Assembly: GCA_043780595.1 (NCBI GenBank)
Contig: JAYWCL010000027.1
Span: 13,097 to 77,096, forward strand
Reading direction: 5' to 3'
DNA from: Limnoglobus sp043780595
Lineage (GTDB): Bacteria; Planctomycetota; Planctomycetia; Gemmatales; Gemmataceae
DNA length: 64,000 bases
Shown here: one piece after another, positions 33,148 to 41,676 of the stretch
Layout: each line of letters starts with the position of its first letter
Position numbering within the stretch: the stretch's first letter is position 1
The notes under the pieces: model-generated
What the model was told of the DNA's origin: nothing
Seen by the model: the letters and a program-made list of their open reading frames with translations, nothing else
Database searches by the model: none
Position numbers and translations under genes: made by a program

Positions 33148-33869
33148 TGCACTTCGGATCGCCGGATAACTGGGTCGATCTGATCGACAGTCAAGTACCA
33201 GACATTCTTGCTCTGGTGATCGCTTCGTGGGAGTCGCTTCCGGCACCAGCGTCGAACGAACTTGAAAACAGCATTACCAATCGACTCTGCGCCAGAATGC
33301 AAAACGCGCCGAATCGGGAGTCGTTCCCATTTCATATTCAGCCGCAGGACGTGATCCTCGAACCCGACACTGGTGATGAGTTGGGGCGAACGGACATCGC
33401 GTTCAAGCCATTCGTGCCTTCGGACAGAATCTACTTTTGTCTGGAATGTAAGCGGTTGAACGTTAAAGCTCCACACCCACGCACTTATTGCAGTGAGTAT
33501 GTCCGTAAAGGAATGCAGCGGTTTGTCAGCGGCCAATACGCCGGTGCAGTTCGCAATGGTGGGATGCTTGCGTTTGTTCTCGACGCTGATTTGACTGCGG
33601 CGATTGCAGGTGTTCAGGATAACATACACTCTGCCCAAACCGAACTGGGCATGTCCACGCCTGCCAATTTCTCAACCTCTACCATCCGACCTGCGGATAC
33701 CAGACTTAGAGAAACAAACCATCTTCGCACGCATAATCCAGAACCATTCACGATACACCACCTTTTCATGGCTGGCGATCCGAATGCACCCTTGCTACAC
33801 GAGCCACCACCGAAGCCAGCGAAAAACCCGCGTAAGTACCACAAATCGAATACGCCTACGAGTAGTTGA
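33144..33869 (+). CDS. Probable PD-(D/E)XK restriction endonuclease
   Basis: This is a 241-residue protein coupled to the methylase by an ATGA overlap. The middle (about residues 72-110) reads EPDTGDELGRTDIAFKPF and RIYFCLECKRLN: an Asp in strand 2 then E-C-K in strand 3, the metal-binding pattern of PD-(D/E)XK nucleases. A conserved-looking helix follows (SEYVRKGMQRFVSGQYA). The last 60 residues are proline-rich and basic. I infer it cuts DNA not modified by the methylase. Family assignment rests on motif only. Confidence 0.6.
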   Translation: MMHFGSPDNWVDLIDSQVPDILALVIASWESLPAPASNELENSITNRLCARMQNAPNRESFPFHIQPQDVILEPDTGDELGRTDIAFKPFVPSDRIYFCLECKRLNVKAPHPRTYCSEYVRKGMQRFVSGQYAGAVRNGGMLAFVLDADLTAAIAGVQDNIHSAQTELGMSTPANFSTSTIRPADTRLRETNHLRTHNPEPFTIHHLFMAGDPNAPLLHEPPPKPAKNPRKYHKSNTPTSS

Positions 33870-33876
33870 GTCACCG

Positions 33877-33957
33877 ATGAATCAACAGAAATGCAAATGT
33901 GAAAAGACGGACAACACGACATGCGACTGCTATGCAGTCAAATCGCACGAAAGTTAG
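33877..33957 (+). CDS. Possible 26-residue cysteine-rich peptide
   Basis: This short ORF between the nuclease and drmD begins at ATG 33877 and ends at TAG 33955-33957. It contains four cysteines as two CxC pairs (CKCEK, CDCY), a pattern seen in small metal-binding peptides. No strong ribosome site. It may be chance coding, but the regular cysteine spacing deserves note. Confidence 0.3.
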   Translation: MNQQKCKCEKTDNTTCDCYAVKSHES

Positions 33958-33969
33958 AGTTTGTAAATC

Positions 33970-36900
33970 ATGGCAACCACCGTCACCCCCTATCCCGAAC
34001 AAGGTCAAATGGTCAGCGTCCGGTCACGCAACTGGATGGTGACGGACGTTTCAACTAGCACGCTGCCGCCAGATCGTCTGCAAACTGGCTTGGAGTCACC
34101 ACAGAAGCTTATCACGTTGTCATCCGTCGAAGACGATGGGCTGGGCGAAGAACTAAGCGTCATTTGGGAGCTTGAGCCTGGGGCCAGAGTTGTCGAGAAA
34201 GTTGCTCTCCCCGATCCCACTGGCTTCGATCCACCGGACCGACTCGATGCCTTTCTTGATGCCGTGCGATGGGGCGCGTCGTCCTCAGCAGACGTGCGAA
34301 CGATTCAGGCTCCGTTTCGCTCCGGCATCGACATTGAAGACTATCAGCTTGATCCAGTAGTGCGGGCAATCCAGATGCCACGGGTCAACCTCCTGATTGC
34401 TGACGATGTGGGCCTCGGCAAGACCATCGAAGCCGGAATGGTAGCACTTGAACTCATCATCCGTCATCGCGCCCGGAAGATTATGATCGTGTGTCCGGCT
34501 TCCTTGCAAGTACAGTGGCAAGAGCAAATGCGAGACAAGTTCGGCCTTGACTTCCGCATCGTGAACTCAGCAATGATGGGCGTGCTTCGGCGCAGCAGGG
34601 GCATCCATGTCAATCCGTGGAACCATTTCCCCCGGCTCATCACCAGCATTGACTTCCTCAAACGAGAGCGACCGCTGAGGTTGTTCCGGGAACTTCTTCC
34701 TGGGCCGGATGAACCAAACTTCCCCCGCAAGTTCGACATGATGATTGTCGATGAGGCCCATAATTGCGCTCCATCGGGCCGGGGCCGGTACGCCACCGAT
34801 TCGATGCGGACCCAGGCCCTTCGTCTTCTCGTGCCGCATTTTGAACACAAGCTGTTCCTCACGGCCACGCCGCACAACGGCTACCCGGAGAGTTTTTCGG
34901 CGCTACTCGAATTGCTCGACAATCAGCGGTTCGCCCGCAGCACAACACCCGACCGCAAACAGCTCAATGCAGTGATGGTCCGACGCATGAAGTCGGAATT
35001 GCCGCCGAAGTGGGACGGCTCGCCAAGGTTTCCGAAGCGGATGCTGGACCCCATCGAGGTTCCCTACACCGACGAGGAGCGGGCCGTCCACGCTGCGCTC
35101 CGGCAGTACGCGGCACTGCGAGTTGAGCGTGCCAAGGACAACGCCGAGAAACTTGCAACCGAGTTCGTGCTGAAGACACTGAAAAAGCGTCTTTTCTCCA
35201 GCCCGGCGGCATTCCTAACCACGCTCGATTCGCACGAGAAATCCCTGCGGCAAGCCAAGCGTGGCAAGGCTCTTCGTAAGCCGTCAATTGGCATCTTGAA
35301 GCAGGAACTCGACCGCATCGACGAGGACTATGCCGACGACACGGAGTACGACGAAGCCACTGCCGACGCCGTGGATGCCGCCTCATTGCTGTTCAGCGAA
35401 CCGTCTGCGAACGAACTGGCCCTGTTGAAGCAGATGCGGCAATCGGCGGAAAAAGCGTCGGGCCAACTCGACTCCAAGGTGAAATGCCTGATCGACTGGC
35501 TCAATACGCACATCCGCCCCAACAAGAAATGGAGCCACGAGCGGGTCATCCTCTTCACCGAATATCGGGCCACGCAGAACTGGCTCAAAGAAGTCCTCGC
35601 TCAGCACGGCTTCACCAAAGACGACCGCCTGCTGACCATGTACGGCGGCATGGACATGGAGGAGCGAGAAGAAGTCAAAGCCGCCTTCCAGTCGTCCCCC
35701 GAAATCAGCCCGGTGCGAATCCTGCTTGCGACCGACGCCGCTGCCGAAGGTATTAACCTTCAGAACCATTGCTACCGGCTCATCCACTATGAAATCCCGT
35801 GGAACCCTAACCGGCTTGAGCAACGAAACGGGCGTATTGACCGTCACGGACAGAAGGGTTTCCTTGCGCCCAACGGCGAGCGGCAAGTCTTCGTCTATCA
35901 CTTTGTGGGCCAGGGCTACAAGCAGCGCCAACAGTCGGCGTTCTCCGGTCGGGCCTCTGACCTGGACGCCGATCTGGAGTTCCTGATGCGGGTGGCCCAG
36001 AAGGTTGAGACGATCCGTGAAGACCTGGGTAGCTACGGCACAGTGTTGGCCGATGATGTCGAGCAAGCCATGCTCGGTCGTGGCTACTCGCTGCCCGGCG
36101 TTTGCAGTGCAGAAACCAAAGCCGAACCCGTTAGGAAGATGCTCAAGTTCGAGCGGGACTTGGCGAAGCAGATCAATGAATTGCTCAAGCAATATCAGGA
36201 AACGCAACGGGAACTGCGGCTGTCGCCAGAGAATATCCGTAAGGTGGTCGAAGTCGGTTTGGCTCTGGCCGAGCAGCCTGCGTTGATTCCGTGCCCGAAT
36301 CAAACCGGCAAACCAGTGTTCACCTTACCCGCCTTGAAGCACAGTTGGGCGGCGTGTGCCGAGGGCCTTGAACACCCCCACACCAAAAACATTCGCCCGA
36401 TCACCTTCGACCACGCCGCAGCCGATGGCCGGGACGATGTGGTTCTTGTCCACCTGAATCACCGCCTCGTTCAGATGAGCCTGCGGCTCTTGCGGGCGGA
36501 AGTGTGGTCGATCAAGGGGCGAAAGCGGTTGCACCGCATCACGGCTCGTTTGGTGCCGAACCACGTTCTCAGTGCGCCTGCGGTTGTGGCACATGCTCGA
36601 TTGGTGGTGATCGGCGGCGACAGCCATCGGCTGCACGAGGAGATCATAACGGCAGGTGGACTACTCAAGGAAGGGCGTTACTCTCGCCTGAATCTCGGCG
36701 AGCTAGACAAAATACTGGCCGCTGCCACCAACGACGCTGCCGCCGAGCCGATGCAGAAGCACCTGATCGAATTGTGGGACCGCTTCGCACCGTCTCTTGC
36801 TCAATCGCTTGAAGCACGGATGAAGGACCGTACTACCGGCCTTCAAAAGAAGCTGGCCGAACGAGCCGACAAGGAAGCCGAGGACATTCGGGACATTCTG

Positions 36901-37149
36901 ATGGAACTCAAGAAAGCCATCGACACAGAACTGAATGACCCGGAATACCAGCAACTCACGCTGTTCGATGATATCGAAAGAGATCAGTTCGAGCGGAACA
37001 AGGACTTCCTGCGAGCCAGATCGAAAGCGATCCCCGCAGAGATCGTAAATGAAATGGCAGCGGTCAAGTCACGCTATGCCGATCCGCAGCCCCGTATGTT
37101 CCCCGTGGCGGTGACGTTCTTGGTACCGGAAAGGATGGCGAAGGGTTGA
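33970..37149 (+). CDS. drmD: DISARM DrmD, SNF2-family helicase
   Basis: This is a 1059-residue SNF2 helicase and the marker of class 1 DISARM. Walker A is DDVGLGKTIEAG (about 145-156), then IVCPASLQVQW, VDEAHNCAP (about 260) and LTATPHNGYPESF. The C-terminal helicase half has TDAAAEGINLQ, YEIPWNPNRLEQR and NGRIDRHGQ (about 590-630). An accessory helical region and a long C-terminal coiled segment follow (LQKKLAERADKEAEDIRDIL). Length agrees with DrmD (about 1050). The stop lies 2 nt before the ATG of the methylase. In DISARM the helicases are thought to process or block entering phage DNA together with DrmA/DrmB. Confidence 0.9.
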   Translation: MATTVTPYPEQGQMVSVRSRNWMVTDVSTSTLPPDRLQTGLESPQKLITLSSVEDDGLGEELSVIWELEPGARVVEKVALPDPTGFDPPDRLDAFLDAVRWGASSSADVRTIQAPFRSGIDIEDYQLDPVVRAIQMPRVNLLIADDVGLGKTIEAGMVALELIIRHRARKIMIVCPASLQVQWQEQMRDKFGLDFRIVNSAMMGVLRRSRGIHVNPWNHFPRLITSIDFLKRERPLRLFRELLPGPDEPNFPRKFDMMIVDEAHNCAPSGRGRYATDSMRTQALRLLVPHFEHKLFLTATPHNGYPESFSALLELLDNQRFARSTTPDRKQLNAVMVRRMKSELPPKWDGSPRFPKRMLDPIEVPYTDEERAVHAALRQYAALRVERAKDNAEKLATEFVLKTLKKRLFSSPAAFLTTLDSHEKSLRQAKRGKALRKPSIGILKQELDRIDEDYADDTEYDEATADAVDAASLLFSEPSANELALLKQMRQSAEKASGQLDSKVKCLIDWLNTHIRPNKKWSHERVILFTEYRATQNWLKEVLAQHGFTKDDRLLTMYGGMDMEEREEVKAAFQSSPEISPVRILLATDAAAEGINLQNHCYRLIHYEIPWNPNRLEQRNGRIDRHGQKGFLAPNGERQVFVYHFVGQGYKQRQQSAFSGRASDLDADLEFLMRVAQKVETIREDLGSYGTVLADDVEQAMLGRGYSLPGVCSAETKAEPVRKMLKFERDLAKQINELLKQYQETQRELRLSPENIRKVVEVGLALAEQPALIPCPNQTGKPVFTLPALKHSWAACAEGLEHPHTKNIRPITFDHAAADGRDDVVLVHLNHRLVQMSLRLLRAEVWSIKGRKRLHRITARLVPNHVLSAPAVVAHARLVVIGGDSHRLHEEIITAGGLLKEGRYSRLNLGELDKILAAATNDAAAEPMQKHLIELWDRFAPSLAQSLEARMKDRTTGLQKKLAERADKEAEDIRDILMELKKAIDTELNDPEYQQLTLFDDIERDQFERNKDFLRARSKAIPAEIVNEMAAVKSRYADPQPRMFPVAVTFLVPERMAKG

Positions 37150-37151
37150 GC

Positions 37152-40100
37152 ATGTCCATCACCCGCCACCACAATGAATGGCTGTCGCTCGTGCCAAACT
37201 CAGGCCCGTTCCTGAGTTTGCTGGTGCTGGCCCAGGCATTTCCGCAGGGACTCGATGCGCACGATCCGGACCATGCTCGTCGGCTACGCATGGCGTTCGA
37301 TGAATGGGACGACAACCAGTTGAGCCATCGTCCCGATCCGGGCATTCATCGGGAGTGGATCAAGCTGGTACTGGAAGAAACGCTGGGCTACGGCGAACTG
37401 CTGGCCGAGAAACAAGCGATCCCGCAAACGCTCAAGAGCGAGGTTGCCGAGTGCGGAGAAACTCTGCGGCCAGATTGGATCGTCAATGATCCGGCTACGA
37501 ACAAGGCCCGGCTGCTCGTTCAGGTCTATCCACGGTCACAATCGCTGACCAAGCCGGTGCAGTCGTCACGCTGGAAGACTTCGCCCGACACCCGCATGAT
37601 GCAACTGCTACACGACACGAGCGTTCGACTGGGGATCGTGACCAACGGCGATCACTGGATGCTGGTAAACGCCCCGAAAAACGAGACGACCGGATACGTT
37701 TCCTGGTATGCAAACCTCTGGCTGGAGGAGCAGGTCACGCTGCGAGCCTTCCGCACGTTGCTCTGTGCCGACCGATTTTTCAGCGTACAGGAGAACGAAA
37801 CGCTCGAAGCGCTACTCGACCGCAGTGCTGACGATCAGCAGGAAGTCACCGATCAACTTGGCTATCAGGTTCGCAAAGCGGTCGAGGTACTGGTCCAGGA
37901 ACTCGACAAAGCCGATCAGGATCACGGACGGAAACTGTTGGCCGATGTGAACGAGAAGTTGCTTTACGAGTCGGCCCTCACGGTCATGATGCGTCTGGTG
38001 TTTCTGTTCTGCGCAGAGGAGCGGGAACTGTTACTGCTGGGCGATGACCTGTACGACAAAAACTACGCCGTCAGCACGTTGCGAGAACAGTTGCGGGTCA
38101 CGGCAGATCAGTTCGGCGAAGAAATCCTCGGCCTTCGGTACGACGCCTGGACGCGGCTGCTCACCACGTTCCGAGCGGTGTACGCTGGGGCCAAGCATGA
38201 CCGGCTCAAACTGCCGGCCTATGGCGGGAGTCTATTCAATCCTGACCGCTTCACTTTCCTCGAAGGTCGCAAGCTCGGCACGAGTTGGAAGAATACCGAA
38301 GCCACTCCGCTGCCGGTGAGCAACCGCACGGTCCTTCATCTTCTCGAAGCTCTTCAGGTGCTTCAAATCAAGCTGCCGGGCGGTGGGGTAGCCGAAGCCC
38401 GGAAGCTGAGTTTTCGGGAACTCAACATCGAACAAATTGGCCACGTCTACGAGGGTCTGCTCGATCACACTGCCAAGCGTGCCGTTGAACCAGTGCTGGG
38501 CCTTCTAGGGACACGGGATAAGGAACCCGAAATCGCACTGGCTGAATTGGAGAAGCTCGCCGCCAAAGGGGAAAAGGAACTACTCAAGTTCCTCAAGGAC
38601 GAATCGGGGCGGTCGGAGTCAGCACTCAAGAAAGGGCTGAACGCCAAGCTTGACGATCAACTCGTCAGCCGATTCCGCACTGCTTGCCAGGATGCCGATC
38701 TGTGGAAACGGGTGGAGCCGTTCGCCGGGTTGGTTAGACTCGATACAGTCGGCTATCCAGTCGTCATCACTTCGGGTAGCGTATTCGTCACCGCAGGGAC
38801 CGACCGACGCAGCAGCGGAACGCACTACACCCCAAAGAGTCTCACCGAACCTGTCGTACAGTACACGCTGGAACCACTGGTCTATGTCGGGCCTGCCGAG
38901 GGATTGCCGAAGGATCAGTGGAAGCTCCGCTCAGCCAAGGAATTGCTCGCCCTCAAGATTTGCGACATGGCCTGCGGGTCCGGGGCCTTTTTGGTCCAGG
39001 CGTGCCGGTACATGGCAGTACGGTTGCTTGAAGCATGGGACGCCGTGCAACGGGCCAACCCCGGCATGGTACACATCACGCCTGAAGGCGAACCCTCCAC
39101 CGGCAAGCCCGGCGAGATGTTGATCCCCGACGATCCCGATGAGCGGCAGACCTATGCCCTGCGAATCGTGGCCCAGCGCTGCTTGTACGGCGTGGACAAG
39201 AACCCCCTGGCAGTGGAAATGGCGAAGCTGTCGCTCTGGTTGCTGACGCTGGCCAAGGACAAGCCCTTCGAGTTTTTGGATCATGCGATCCGCTGCGGTG
39301 ATTCACTCGTCGGCATCCACAACATCGAGCAACTGCGGAAGTTCAACCTCGATGGCAGTGGCGAGGACAACAATCTTTTCCTGCAATTTCTCGATCCCAA
39401 AATCAAGGAAGCCATCGCCCTACGCCGTCAGATCACCGAGATGCAGGCCAACACGGTCGAAGATGTCGAAGCCCAAGACCGAATGTTGCGGGAAGCAAAC
39501 GAAAGAATCGACCGACTTAAGTATGCTGCCGATTTCCTGATCTCCGCCGAGTTCGTCTCCGGTTCCGTTGCCGAGAAGCGCGCGGCCAGGGGTGATGCTG
39601 CGATCAAAGTGGCCGTCCATTTCAACGACAGCGATCTGCCGACGTATCGTCGGGAAGCGCAGAAAGCGCTCGGAGGCCAGGTGACGTTTCACTGGCCGCT
39701 AGAGTTTCCCGAAGTCATGGTTGAGCGGGGTGGGTTCGATGGGTTCGTCGGCAATCCGCCGTTTGTTGGAGGTCGCAGGATAAGGAGTACAGTCGGCACA
39801 CACTACCTTGATTGGCTCACAGTCTCCCTGCTCCCTGGAAGCAGTGGAAATGCTGACCTTTGTGCATTCTTTTTCCGAAGAGTGGAGTCGCTTCTTCGCC
39901 AGGACGGAGGCTTCGGGCTTTTGGCTACGAATACGATTGCCCAAGGTGACACACGATCTGTGGCCCTCGACCCTCCCTTGGAAGCCAACTGCACAATCTA
40001 CCGTGCTATTCAAAGTCGCAAATGGCCGGGGTCAGCGAATCTTGAAGTTGCTCATGTGTGGCTTAGACAAGGATCGTGGCACGGTACGTTCGTTCTCGAA

Positions 40101-41213
40101 GACAAAGCGGTAACGGGAATCAACTCTTATCTTGTCGAAACAGGAGCAACTTCGGGGCGACCATCTCCGCTCATTGCGAACGACGATAAGTCATTTCAGG
40201 GCGCAGTCGTACTTGGGACCGGATTCATCATGGAGCCGGAGGAGGCTCGCACTCTAATTGAGAAACATCCTGGCTCATCTAAGGTGCTGATGCCCTACCT
40301 GAATGGAGAAGACGTTGCTCAACGTCATGACCAGTCTGCAAGTCGCTGGATCATCAACTTTTATGATTGGCCCCTTAACCGAGAGCAGTCGCCAGAGAAT
40401 TACACCGGGCATGTGGCGACGGACTTCTCCGATTGCTACGCCCGAATCGAACGATTGGTCAAACCTGAGAGAGCAAAGAGTAATAGGAAGGTGTACAGAG
40501 AGCGTTGGTGGCAATACGCCGAGAAACAACCAAAACTCTATGGACTGCTGGGCAAAATGAAACGAGTGCTTGTCACTCCCCAAGTGAGCAAACACAACAT
40601 CGTTACGTTTGCGCCCACAAATCAAGTAATCAGCATGATGCTGATCGTTTTGGTATTTGATGACGATGCCTCATTTGCATTGCTGCAATCGACGCTGCAC
40701 GAAGAGTGGGTCAGATTCTATTCCTCATCGCTGGAAACACGGCGTCGTTACATTCCCACCGACTGCTTCGACACATTTCCCTTCCCGAAGAATGCGTTGA
40801 TTCTTACTGACATCGGCAATCGGTACTTCCGGCAACGAGCAGCGATAACGAGTGACCGGCTCGAAGGTTTGACCAAGACCTACAACCGCTTCCACAGCCC
40901 CGACGAAACCAGCGCCGACATCCAAAACCTCCGTCAACTCCACGTCGAGATGGACAACGCCGTAGCCGCCGCCTACGGCTGGGCCGACCTCGACCTCGAT
41001 CACGACTCGCACGAAACGAAGCAAGGTGTCCGCTACACGATCAGCGAACCCGCCCGCCGTGAAGTCCTCGCCCGCCTGCTCAAGCTAAACCACGAGCGCT
41101 ATGCCGAGGAAGTAAAGCAGGGGCTGCACGATAAAAAGAAACCGAAGGCATCGAAGAAGGCGGCGAAGGCCGACGACAACCTTACGCTATTCGCGGAGGA
41201 TGCCCATGAATGA
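37152..41213 (+). CDS. drmMI: DISARM adenine methyltransferase DrmMI
   Basis: This is a 1353-residue N6-adenine methylase (ATG 37152; a TTG at 37146 overlaps the drmD stop). Motif I is DMACGSGAFLVQA near 605; the catalytic motif is NPPFVGG near 868. The long N-terminal region (1-550) is helical with GxGGG-like loops. The C-terminal part (about 1050-1350) is a target-recognition and helical region, ending in a lysine-rich tail (KKKPKASKKAAKADD). In class 1 DISARM this enzyme marks self DNA. Position between drmD and drmA supports the name. Overlap of 8 nt with the next gene indicates coupling. Confidence 0.9.
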   Translation: MSITRHHNEWLSLVPNSGPFLSLLVLAQAFPQGLDAHDPDHARRLRMAFDEWDDNQLSHRPDPGIHREWIKLVLEETLGYGELLAEKQAIPQTLKSEVAECGETLRPDWIVNDPATNKARLLVQVYPRSQSLTKPVQSSRWKTSPDTRMMQLLHDTSVRLGIVTNGDHWMLVNAPKNETTGYVSWYANLWLEEQVTLRAFRTLLCADRFFSVQENETLEALLDRSADDQQEVTDQLGYQVRKAVEVLVQELDKADQDHGRKLLADVNEKLLYESALTVMMRLVFLFCAEERELLLLGDDLYDKNYAVSTLREQLRVTADQFGEEILGLRYDAWTRLLTTFRAVYAGAKHDRLKLPAYGGSLFNPDRFTFLEGRKLGTSWKNTEATPLPVSNRTVLHLLEALQVLQIKLPGGGVAEARKLSFRELNIEQIGHVYEGLLDHTAKRAVEPVLGLLGTRDKEPEIALAELEKLAAKGEKELLKFLKDESGRSESALKKGLNAKLDDQLVSRFRTACQDADLWKRVEPFAGLVRLDTVGYPVVITSGSVFVTAGTDRRSSGTHYTPKSLTEPVVQYTLEPLVYVGPAEGLPKDQWKLRSAKELLALKICDMACGSGAFLVQACRYMAVRLLEAWDAVQRANPGMVHITPEGEPSTGKPGEMLIPDDPDERQTYALRIVAQRCLYGVDKNPLAVEMAKLSLWLLTLAKDKPFEFLDHAIRCGDSLVGIHNIEQLRKFNLDGSGEDNNLFLQFLDPKIKEAIALRRQITEMQANTVEDVEAQDRMLREANERIDRLKYAADFLISAEFVSGSVAEKRAARGDAAIKVAVHFNDSDLPTYRREAQKALGGQVTFHWPLEFPEVMVERGGFDGFVGNPPFVGGRRIRSTVGTHYLDWLTVSLLPGSSGNADLCAFFFRRVESLLRQDGGFGLLATNTIAQGDTRSVALDPPLEANCTIYRAIQSRKWPGSANLEVAHVWLRQGSWHGTFVLEDKAVTGINSYLVETGATSGRPSPLIANDDKSFQGAVVLGTGFIMEPEEARTLIEKHPGSSKVLMPYLNGEDVAQRHDQSASRWIINFYDWPLNREQSPENYTGHVATDFSDCYARIERLVKPERAKSNRKVYRERWWQYAEKQPKLYGLLGKMKRVLVTPQVSKHNIVTFAPTNQVISMMLIVLVFDDDASFALLQSTLHEEWVRFYSSSLETRRRYIPTDCFDTFPFPKNALILTDIGNRYFRQRAAITSDRLEGLTKTYNRFHSPDETSADIQNLRQLHVEMDNAVAAAYGWADLDLDHDSHETKQGVRYTISEPARREVLARLLKLNHERYAEEVKQGLHDKKKPKASKKAAKADDNLTLFAEDAHE

Positions 41214-41673
41214 CGACGTGTGGTATTTCGCCTATGGCAGCAATCTGTGGATTGACCAGAAAGAAAGGCGCACAGGTGCCATTCGTTCCGGCGACGACCA
41301 TCCACGGATCGCGCGACTCGCCAATTTCCGCCTCGCTTTCAATAAGCGAGGCAGTAAGGGGCAGGTATTTGCAAACATCATGGCCTGTCCGGGGGATGAA
41401 GTGATTGGCATCGTCTATCGCTGTAAGCCGTCAACGATTGACACCATGAGCGAATGGGAAGGTGGTTATGAGAGACAATCCGTCCAGGTCATGATAGATG
41501 ATGACTCCATTGTTGAGGCCATCACCTACGTCGCAATGGCGAAGAATGTGGTCACAGACAGCCGACCGAGCGAAGAATACCTCGAACGGATCGTGACCGG
41601 ATCAAGACAGCACGGGCTACCGGAAGAGTACATCGAGCGGATCAAACAATTGGCTTCGGCCTTAGGGGAGTGA
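41206..41673 (+). CDS. Gamma-glutamylcyclotransferase-like (AIG2/GGCT fold) protein inside DISARM
   Basis: ATG 41206 is preferred over 41200 because GGAGG lies 6 nt before it; 155 residues. It starts WYFAYGSNL, the YGSNL signature of the GGCT/AIG2 fold, with the usual following features ARLANFRLAFNKRG, VIGIVYRCKP and MSEWEGGYERQSVQV; the Glu in SEWEGGY is at the place of the catalytic acid. GGCT-fold enzymes release pyroglutamate from gamma-glutamyl amines. It sits between drmMI and drmA with 3-8 nt spacing, so it is an integral operon gene, though not a core DISARM component that I know. Its substrate is unknown. Confidence 0.8.
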   Translation: MNDDVWYFAYGSNLWIDQKERRTGAIRSGDDHPRIARLANFRLAFNKRGSKGQVFANIMACPGDEVIGIVYRCKPSTIDTMSEWEGGYERQSVQVMIDDDSIVEAITYVAMAKNVVTDSRPSEEYLERIVTGSRQHGLPEEYIERIKQLASALGE

Positions 41674-41676
41674 TTC

